Below, one piece after another: positions 7,260-11,973 of a DNA stretch of 11,973 nt. The notes beneath the pieces are model-generated. The model did not search any database, was not told the DNA's origin, and worked only from the letters and a program-made list of their open reading frames with translations. This stretch comes from Oscillospiraceae bacterium (lineage in GTDB: Bacteria; Bacillota; Clostridia; Oscillospirales; Oscillospiraceae), in NCBI GenBank assembly GCA_020025395.1, contig JAHHSE010000035.1, positions 1 to 11,973 on the forward strand, written 5' to 3'. Within the stretch, counting starts at the first letter, position 1; every line of letters starts with the position of its first letter. Both the position numbers and the translations under genes were made by a program.

Positions 7260-8555
7260 TTATTCCTTTGCCCGTTTCACAAAGTAGTAAACCAGGACGC
7301 CGACGGTCTCCACCCCGTACCCCACACCAAACAGCACATTTCTGACCCCCACCTTCTTCCGGGCTTCCATCAGGTCCTGTTCGGTACACACGGTAATGGG
7401 AAGGACCGTCCCCTTCTTAGGGGTATATCGCAGGGAGTGGACACTTTCGTTTCGATCCGTATATTCACATACGATCTTTCCCTCCCTGTCCTTCAGGGTA
7501 CGGTGCAGGGCCTCCTCCTCACTGATCTCCCTTCCGAATTCGTCGTAATAGGTACACTCTCCCTCTGTCCAGAGGTCTTCGTCCTCCTGATTTTCGAAGA
7601 ATGGGGGCTGGGGATCAGAGGGGACCTCCTGCTCCATAAAGGCCACAAAGGAATCGTAGTCGTGAAAGGTGGTACCCTCCATAATAGACCAGGGACCATA
7701 AATCATGGTGGCGGCCTGGTGGCCCAGAAAAGTGATCCCCAGAAGGACCGCCAGGAGGATGGCGCAGGTCTTTTTCCTCTTGCGGCCGGCTCTGTATCCG
7801 GCGGCCTCTTCTTCGCTGAGGGCGAAGCTCCCCCGTTTGAGGAGGGAGCCGTTGAACAGATAACAGCCCACCCCATAGATGACCAAGAAGAGGAGCCCCA
7901 CCGCCAGGCCGAAGACAAGGAGATCGCCCGCATTCAGGCCCGCATAGGCGTCCGCAAAAGCCAGGGGGGCGGTAAAGCCCAGAAGGCTGACCGTCAGACC
8001 GACGGACTTCTCCGCAAGCTCAATGACCCTTCTGCGGAATGCGGACCACTCCGCCGGGTCCAGTTCCCCATCCTCTACCCGGAGGAAGGCCCGGTTGAGA
8101 AACACCGCCTGACTCACCACGCTGGCCACAAAAAAGATGGCTCCGCACAAGGCCCCCAGGATTGCCTTTAAGAAGGCCAGATTGCAGATCAGCGCCACAA
8201 GAAGGCCGGTCACCGAAATCCCCATGGCGATATAGGTCTGTGTTTTGTACTGGGAGAGGGCCGCCTTCCAAAGCCGCTGGCGTTGTTTTTCCCCCCTTTG
8301 GCTGGACGCTCCTCCCCCTTGGGTCTCCGCCCGCTCCTCCGGGGAGTTCCGCTGCCCTCTGAGCAGCTCGTCACAGGTGACCCCGAAAAGCTCCGCCAAA
8401 ACAGGGATCAGGGACAGGTCCGGGGTGCCCTCCTCCCGCTCCCAGCGGCTGACCGTCTTATCTGAGACATTCAGCCGATCCGCCAGGTCTTTTTGGGTCA
8501 TCCCATTCGCCTTGCGTAAGGCGGCAAGAAAGCCGCCGATGGTTTTCTTTTCCAT
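7260..8555 (-). CDS. XRE-family transcriptional regulator with polytopic membrane domain
   Basis: A 431-residue protein. The start is ATG at 8555 with AGGAGG seven bases upstream. Residues about 6-66 are a Cro/CI-type helix-turn-helix (MTQKDLADRLNVSDKTVSRWE at 19-39, with the recognition helix in SDKTVSRW). A charged linker (67-105) leads to about six hydrophobic segments: roughly 106-126, 130-153, 185-205, 210-233, 263-280 and 407-427. The stretch 285-405 is hydrophilic and acidic (ENQEDEDLWTEGE), contains Cys334, Cys363 and Cys390, and lies between the last two membrane segments. The design suggests a membrane-tethered regulator that senses an envelope or external signal. Target and ligand are unknown. 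It is a single-gene unit: the metK terminator lies upstream and the next operon has its own promoter. Inverted repeats upstream could be its own operator. Confidence 0.85.
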   Translation of the reverse strand: MEKKTIGGFLAALRKANGMTQKDLADRLNVSDKTVSRWEREEGTPDLSLIPVLAELFGVTCDELLRGQRNSPEERAETQGGGASSQRGEKQRQRLWKAALSQYKTQTYIAMGISVTGLLVALICNLAFLKAILGALCGAIFFVASVVSQAVFLNRAFLRVEDGELDPAEWSAFRRRVIELAEKSVGLTVSLLGFTAPLAFADAYAGLNAGDLLVFGLAVGLLFLVIYGVGCYLFNGSLLKRGSFALSEEEAAGYRAGRKRKKTCAILLAVLLGITFLGHQAATMIYGPWSIMEGTTFHDYDSFVAFMEQEVPSDPQPPFFENQEDEDLWTEGECTYYDEFGREISEEEALHRTLKDREGKIVCEYTDRNESVHSLRYTPKKGTVLPITVCTEQDLMEARKKVGVRNVLFGVGYGVETVGVLVYYFVKRAKE

Positions 8556-8586
8556 CTTCTATCCTCCTTGGCTTTGTTCTGCCCCC

Positions 8587-8650
8587 ATTCTACGGTTTTG
8601 TCAGAGAGAATCCCACCCAGTCCCTGTAGAATTTCTCTCGGAAACCGAGA
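8587..8650 (-). repeat. Inverted repeats upstream of the XRE membrane regulator (possible operator)
   Basis: Two symmetric elements lie in the 130 bases between the metK terminator and the regulator start. One is a 7-bp inverted pair, ATTCTAC (8587-8593) and GTAGAAT (8626-8632). The other is a 6-bp hairpin, TCTCGG/CCGAGA with a three-base loop (8636-8650). The word GGGATTCTC also occurs twice on the minus strand. XRE regulators often bind such sites near their own gene; function here is inference. Confidence 0.35.
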
Positions 8651-8681
8651 ATCCCCTATAAAAGGGCTTTCTCCCGTACAG

Positions 8682-8714
8682 AAAACGGCGTGACCAAATT
8701 GGTCACGCCGTTTT
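8682..8714 (-). terminator. Terminator of metK (near-perfect palindrome, possibly bidirectional)
   Basis: A 14-bp perfect stem, AAAACGGCGTGACC with its complement, and a five-base loop. The A/T ends give a TTTT run in both directions. It lies 35 bases after the metK stop codon and separates metK from the regulator gene. Confidence 0.9.
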
Positions 8715-8748
8715 GGGGGTCAGGCTTCTCTTTGGATTTAGAGGGCGC

Positions 8749-9930
8749 TTAGATGGCGGCCTTGAGGGCCTCCACCAGGTCGGTGCGCTCCCAGGGGAGA
8801 TCCAGATCGGTCCGTCCGAAATGACCGTAAGCGGCGGTTTGCTCATAGATGGGACGGCGGAGATCCAGGGTCTCAATGATCTTGGCGGGGCGGAGATCGA
8901 AGAACTGCTCCACCAGCTGGGCCAGCTTCTCATCGGAGACCTTTCCGGTGCCGTAGCTCTCTACCAGCACGGAGACCGGACGGGCCACACCGATGGCGTA
9001 GGCCAGCTCGATCTGGCACTTTCTGGCCAGGCCGGCGGCCACCAGGTTCTTGGCCACATAGCGGGCCATATAGGCGGCGGACCGGTCCACCTTGGTGGGG
9101 TCCTTGCCGGAGAAGCAGCCGCCGCCGTGGGCGGCGGAGCCGCCGTAGGTATCCACAATGATCTTCCGCCCGGTGAGTCCGGTGTCCCCCACGGGGCCGC
9201 CCACCACAAAGCGTCCGGTGGGATTGACATAGAGCTTGGTGTCCTTGTCGATGTACCGGGCGGGGATAATGGGCTTGATGACGGTCTCAATGACAGCCTC
9301 CCGCAGGTCCTTGAGGGAGATATCGGGGTCATGCTGGGTAGAGACCACAATGGCGGGGCAGCGGAGGATCTTTCCATCCTCGTCATACTCCACCGTCACC
9401 TGGCTCTTGCCGTCTGGGCGGAGCCAGGTCAGCTCCCCCTTCTTCCGAACCTCCGCCAGATGGCGGGAGAGCTTGTGGGCCAGGGAGAGGGGGGCGGGCA
9501 TCAGTTCGGGGGTCTCGTCACAGGCGTAGCCGAACATCATGCCCTGATCCCCGGCGCCGATGAGGTCGGCGGCGTCCTGACCGCCGTTCTGGGCCTCAAA
9601 GGACTGATTGACCCCCATGGCGATGTCGGGGGACTGCTCGTCGATGGCGGTCATCACGGCGCAGGAGCGGTAGTCAAAGCCGTACTCCGGATTGGTGTAG
9701 CCGATGCGCTGGATGGTCCGGCGGACAATGTTGGAGATGTCGGTGTAGTGATTGGTTGTGATCTCACCCATGACCACCACCATGCCGGTGGTGGTAAAGG
9801 TCTCACAGGCCACATGGGCAGTGGGGTCATTGGCCAGGATATCGTCCAGAACGGCGTCAGAGATCTGATCGCAGACCTTGTCGGGATGCCCCTCTGTGAC
9901 GGACTCGGATGTAAAGACACGATTGGACAT
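8749..9930 (-). CDS. metK: S-adenosylmethionine synthase (methionine adenosyltransferase)
   Basis: A 393-residue cytosolic enzyme that makes S-adenosylmethionine from ATP and methionine. The start is ATG at 9930 (MSNRVFTSESVTEGHPDK), with AAAGGAG about seven bases upstream. The frame is open to 10038, but that extension would translate the riboswitch terminator. Signatures: HPDK (15-18), GAGDQG (125-130, the ATP-binding hexapeptide) and, near residue 265, HGGGCFSGKDPTKVDRS, the glycine-rich phosphate loop with Cys where many homologues have Ala. Length is normal and nothing is missing. The gene is monocistronic, with a SAM-I riboswitch in its leader, so its own product should switch it off. 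Confidence 0.98.
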   Translation of the reverse strand: MSNRVFTSESVTEGHPDKVCDQISDAVLDDILANDPTAHVACETFTTTGMVVVMGEITTNHYTDISNIVRRTIQRIGYTNPEYGFDYRSCAVMTAIDEQSPDIAMGVNQSFEAQNGGQDAADLIGAGDQGMMFGYACDETPELMPAPLSLAHKLSRHLAEVRKKGELTWLRPDGKSQVTVEYDEDGKILRCPAIVVSTQHDPDISLKDLREAVIETVIKPIIPARYIDKDTKLYVNPTGRFVVGGPVGDTGLTGRKIIVDTYGGSAAHGGGCFSGKDPTKVDRSAAYMARYVAKNLVAAGLARKCQIELAYAIGVARPVSVLVESYGTGKVSDEKLAQLVEQFFDLRPAKIIETLDLRRPIYEQTAAYGHFGRTDLDLPWERTDLVEALKAAI

Positions 9931-9962
9931 GGTTTTTCTCCTTTCTTCCTGGGAGGGGGATG

Positions 9963-9994
9963 AAAAAACGGGGAACTCCACAAGGAGTTCCCCG
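9963..9994 (-). terminator. Intrinsic terminator of the metK SAM riboswitch
   Basis: On the minus strand an 11-bp stem CGGGGAACTCC/GGAGTTCCCCG with a four-base loop is followed by TTTTTT. Its CTCCTT (9982-9987) is complementary to AAGGAG (10013-10018), the 3' strand of riboswitch helix P1. So an antiterminator can form when SAM is absent; with SAM bound, P1 holds AAGGAG and the terminator forms. Confidence 0.92.
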
Positions 9995-10014
9995 CCGATT
10001 TTCATACGGCGCCT

Positions 10015-10100
10015 CCTTATCGCTGTTAGCGGTACCACCTTGCTGAGCAGGTTGGTGTGAGGTCATAGAGCTAACTCTCTCACTCACTCTTGATAATGGG
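10015..10100 (-). promoter_or_regulatory. SAM-I (S-box) riboswitch aptamer controlling metK
   Basis: The minus strand carries the S-box order: P1 5' side with TTATCAAGAG, a P2 hairpin region (GTGAG...CTCAC with inner GAGAG/GCTCT and an ATGA bend), CCAACCTGC, AGGTGGTAC, a short P4 CGCTAACAGCG, and the P1 3' side GATAAGG. This order, the conserved AAGAG, CAACC and GATAAG elements, and the position before metK identify the class. It is followed by an intrinsic terminator with a matching antiterminator, so control is by SAM-induced premature termination. Confidence 0.9.
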
Positions 10101-10119
10101 TTGATTGAATTGTGACTGC

Positions 10120-10148
10120 ATTATATCAAACCCTTCCCCCAATTGCAA
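10120..10148 (-). promoter_or_regulatory. metK: Promoter of metK
   Basis: On the minus strand TTGCAA, a 17-base spacer and a perfect TATAAT. Transcription would start near 10113, a dozen bases before the riboswitch, giving a leader of about 180 bases. Confidence 0.88.
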
Positions 10149-10188
10149 GTCTTTTGTCCCCGATTTTCAAATTGTTTACAAATTCTCC

Positions 10189-10217
10189 TAGACTTTGCGG
10201 ATAAAAAAAGATAAAAT
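10189..10217 (+). promoter_or_regulatory. Putative promoter of the rhomboid-like gene
   Basis: TAGACT, a 17-base A-rich spacer and TAAAAT, about 30 bases before the GTG start. It is divergent from the metK promoter with about 40 bases between them. The -35 is weak; TTTACA at 10175 is an alternative with poor spacing. Confidence 0.4.
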
Positions 10218-10248
10218 CTTATCATCTTACTTTTTAGGAGGTCCTTTC

Positions 10249-11073
10249 GTGAAATCCTTTGACACCTGGCTGGACCGCTTCTGCCGAAAATTCCCCCGGT
10301 TTGAGCTGCCCAATCTGATGATGTATGTGGTGATCGGAAATGTGCTGGTTTACCTGATGGATATGTTCAGCGGCGGCACCTTTTCCGCCATGCTCTTTTT
10401 TGACCGGGGCGCCATTTTCCACGGGCAGATCTGGCGGCTTCTCACCTTTGTCTTCCTGCCCCTGGGGAGCGATATGTTCTCCTTTGCCCTCTCCCTCTAC
10501 TTTTACTATATGATCGGCACCAGCCTGGAACGGGAATGGGGCAGTCAGCGCTTCACCGTCTTCTACCTGATGGGCATCCTGCTCAACATCCTCACCGGAC
10601 TGATGATCGGCTACGCCTCTATGAGTTATGTCAACCTCTCTCTCTTCTTCGCCTTTGCCACCCTCTATCCCAACACCCAGTTTCTTCTCTTCTTTCTTAT
10701 TCCCATCAAGGCCAAATGGATGGCCTGGTTTGACGCCGCCATCTTCGGCTGGGGGGTCCTCAGCCCCCTGCTCTTTGGGCCAAGGCTCTATGCCCTCATC
10801 CCCGTTGTGGCCATTCTTAATTATATCCTCTTCTTCTGGTCGGACTTCGCCTATCTCTTCCGCCGGGTCCGGCATCAGACCTCCCGCCAGACCATCGACT
10901 TCAAAAAGGCACAGAAAGCCGCCCAGGCCAGCAAGGGCTATCTCCATAAATGCGCCGTCTGCGGGCGCACCGACGCGGAGTATCCCAATCTGGAGTTCCG
11001 CTACTGTTCCAAATGCAGCGGCTATTACTGCTATTGCATGGATCACATCAACAATCATGTCCACATCCAGTGA
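10249..11073 (+). CDS. Rhomboid/derlin-like membrane protein with C-terminal Cys/His zinc-ribbon-like tail
   Basis: A 274-residue protein starting at GTG 10249, with AGGAGG seven bases upstream. An in-frame TTG at 10195 has no such site. About six hydrophobic segments span residues 22-205. Rhomboid-like features are the Trp62-Arg63 pair in the first loop (IWRLLTFVFLPLG) and YMIGTSLEREWGSQRF (87-102). Where active rhomboids have GxSG, this one has GYASMSYVNLSLFF (121-134); no His-Gly pair is visible in the last membrane segment (FGWGVLSPLLFG, 166-177). It is therefore probably not a protease, more like a derlin-type pseudoenzyme. After a basic linker (206-232), Cys235, Cys238, Cys253, Cys256, Cys261, Cys263, His266, His270 and His272 form a likely zinc-binding tail on the cytosolic side. 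It is the only plus-strand gene, monocistronic, and convergent with tdk. Role unknown. Confidence 0.75.
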   Translation: MKSFDTWLDRFCRKFPRFELPNLMMYVVIGNVLVYLMDMFSGGTFSAMLFFDRGAIFHGQIWRLLTFVFLPLGSDMFSFALSLYFYYMIGTSLEREWGSQRFTVFYLMGILLNILTGLMIGYASMSYVNLSLFFAFATLYPNTQFLLFFLIPIKAKWMAWFDAAIFGWGVLSPLLFGPRLYALIPVVAILNYILFFWSDFAYLFRRVRHQTSRQTIDFKKAQKAAQASKGYLHKCAVCGRTDAEYPNLEFRYCSKCSGYYCYCMDHINNHVHIQ

Positions 11074-11090
11074 CCCCATCCAGTACAGAA

Positions 11091-11122
11091 AGGCGGCCCC
11101 GGAGCCATCTCCGGAGCCGCCT
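11091..11122 (+). terminator. Shared bidirectional terminator between the rhomboid-like gene and tdk
   Basis: 14-base arms, AGGCGGCCCCGGAG against CTCCGGAGCCGCCT, with one mismatch and a four-base loop. It is followed by GTTTAAC on the plus strand and TTTCTG on the minus strand. It lies between two convergent genes, 18 bases after one stop and 25 after the other. Confidence 0.8.
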
Positions 11123-11146
11123 GTTTAACATCGGTTCGGCAGAAAA

Positions 11147-11719
11147 TCAGGCTCTTGGGCCAAGATTTCCCTCCGCCCAGTGCTTTCGGCAAAGACCGAT
11201 GTATCGGTCATTGGCCCCCAGGACCACCTGTTCCCCCTCTTTGACCACCGTTCCGTTCTCATCAAACCGGGCATTGAAGGTGGCCTTTTTCCCGCACCAG
11301 CAAATGGTCTTGATCTCCTCGATCACATCGGCCCAGGCCAGCAGGGCCGCGGAGCCGGGGAAGAGATGGCCCGCGAAGTCCGCCCGCAGGCCGTAGCAGA
11401 TCACCGGAATGTTCTCGTCGTCCACCAGATGAACCAGCCAGGAGACCTCCTCCCGGGTGAGGAACTGGGCCTCGTCCACAATGACACAGGCGTATTTCTT
11501 CAGCGCCTCCATGGGCATTTCCCTCATCTCATGAAAGTAGATGCAGGGATGGCTCAGGCCCGCCCGAGAGGCCACAAACCGCTCCCCATCCCTCTGGTCC
11601 ACGGCGGGCTTTACCAGCAGGGCTTTCTGCCCCCGCTCCTCATAATTGTAGTTGACCATCAGGGCATTGGCCGTCTTACTGGAGCCCATGACCCCGTATC
11701 GGTAGTAGAGCTTTGCCAT
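11147..11719 (-). CDS. tdk: Thymidine kinase
   Basis: A 190-residue cytosolic enzyme that phosphorylates thymidine with ATP in the salvage pathway. The start is ATG at 11719 with a purine-rich AGGAACGAGGAAG stretch immediately upstream. It matches the E. coli Tdk type across its length: LYYRYGVMGSSKT (4-16, P-loop), VDEAQFLTR (81-89, with Glu83 the expected catalytic base), ICYGLRADFAGHLF (107-120), TICWCGKKA (138-146), and GEQVVLGANDRYIGLCRKHW (162-181, the substrate lasso and end of the zinc site). Cys140, Cys142, Cys177 and His180 would hold the structural zinc. Odd point: Ser14 precedes the P-loop lysine where E. coli has Gly. It lies 64 bases after mutY with no terminator between, so they may be cotranscribed. 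Confidence 0.95.
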   Translation of the reverse strand: MAKLYYRYGVMGSSKTANALMVNYNYEERGQKALLVKPAVDQRDGERFVASRAGLSHPCIYFHEMREMPMEALKKYACVIVDEAQFLTREEVSWLVHLVDDENIPVICYGLRADFAGHLFPGSAALLAWADVIEEIKTICWCGKKATFNARFDENGTVVKEGEQVVLGANDRYIGLCRKHWAEGNLGPRA

Positions 11720-11783
11720 CTTCCTCGTTCCTTTCCTTCTCCCGTCTCTCCTGACGAGAGGATCTTTCCTCGCGGGCCTTACC

Positions 11784-11973
11784 TTACCAAAGGGTGCGGG
11801 AAGCTCCCCGCAGCCGCTCTTCTACAAAGGGAGCAAAGGGGGAAAAGGCGCTGGGGATGGAATAGGTGTGCTTCCAGTCCGCCCAATCCGCCCAGAACCA
11901 CCCCTCAGGCAAGGTTTCCTCCCGGGCCTCTGCCGCCCGGGCCGTCATGCGCCACTCCTTGTGGGTGAAGATG
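11784..11973 (-). CDS. mutY: A/G-specific adenine glycosylase MutY, C-terminal end (partial)
   Basis: The last 62 codons before TAA at 11784-11786; the gene enters from beyond the right edge. The visible part reads IFTHKEWRMTARAAEA, then an aromatic-rich FWADWADWKHTYSIPSAF, then FAPFVEERL. The IFTHxxW element and the YSIPSAF box are typical of the NUDIX-like C-terminal domain that recognises 8-oxoguanine opposite the mispaired adenine. The catalytic helix-hairpin-helix and iron-sulfur domains are outside the window, so the call rests on the tail alone. It is followed by tdk after 64 bases. Confidence 0.8.
   Translation of the reverse strand, partial: IFTHKEWRMTARAAEAREETLPEGWFWADWADWKHTYSIPSAFSPFAPFVEERLRGASRTLW

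Noticed and set aside
8713..9963. Long plus-strand open frame opposite metK
   Set aside because: It mirrors metK codons (Gly/His-rich translation) and crosses the metK terminator.
10015..10100. T-box leader upstream of metK
   Set aside because: The AGGTGGTACCGC motif fits, but there is no Stem I/specifier loop, and the P1 TTATC/GATAA closure with AAGAG and CAACC elements is S-box.
10195..10248. TTG start extending the rhomboid-like protein by 18 residues
   Set aside because: No ribosome binding site precedes it and it overlaps the likely promoter; GTG at 10249 has a well-spaced AGGAGG.
1..11973. CRISPR array, transposase or prophage genes
   Set aside because: No regularly spaced direct repeats, transposase or phage-like proteins were seen anywhere in the window.

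Overview
The window looks like chromosomal DNA from a GC-rich gut Clostridia species, most likely Oscillospiraceae (Flavonifractor/Oscillibacter-like). The signs are Firmicute-type AGGAGG ribosome binding sites, an S-box (SAM-I) leader on metK, a clostridial-style feoA-feoB pair, and small rho-independent terminators. The genus is inference. Nearly every gene is on the minus strand; one gene is on the plus strand.

Layout, left to right. (1) 1-1538 (-): the 5' part of a secreted protein whose catalytic domain matches the IdeS/Mac (MEROPS C66) immunoglobulin-degrading cysteine proteases, followed by bacterial Ig-like domains. It runs off the window, has its own extended -10 promoter, and is visibly less GC-rich than its neighbours. 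(2) 1856-2019 (-): tRNA-Ala(CGC) with promoter and terminator; its 3' end faces the protease gene. (3) 2269-4376 (-): feoA-feoB ferrous iron uptake. (4) 4443-7207 (-): a two-gene operon, a GT4 glycosyltransferase followed by an O-antigen ligase/Wzy-like membrane protein, with promoter and terminator. (5) 7260-8555 (-): an XRE-type DNA-binding domain fused to a polytopic membrane domain. (6) 8682-10148 (-): metK with promoter, SAM-I riboswitch, intrinsic terminator and a 3' terminator. (7) 10249-11073 (+): a rhomboid/derlin-like membrane protein without the usual catalytic Ser/His, ending in a Cys/His-rich zinc-ribbon-like tail. (8) 11147-11973 (-): thymidine kinase (tdk), preceded by the 3' end of mutY.

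The genes form separate small transcription units, mostly housekeeping (tRNA, SAM synthesis, thymidine salvage, base-excision repair, iron uptake). The accessory material is the protease and the glycan pair. The protease is the standout. All four residues expected of an IdeS-type active site are present (Lys123, Cys132, His287, Asp309/Asp311), with His-to-Asp spacing identical to the S. pyogenes enzyme as I remember it. A commensal carrying a possible antibody-cleaving enzyme with an Ig-like stalk deserves testing; its substrate cannot be told from sequence.
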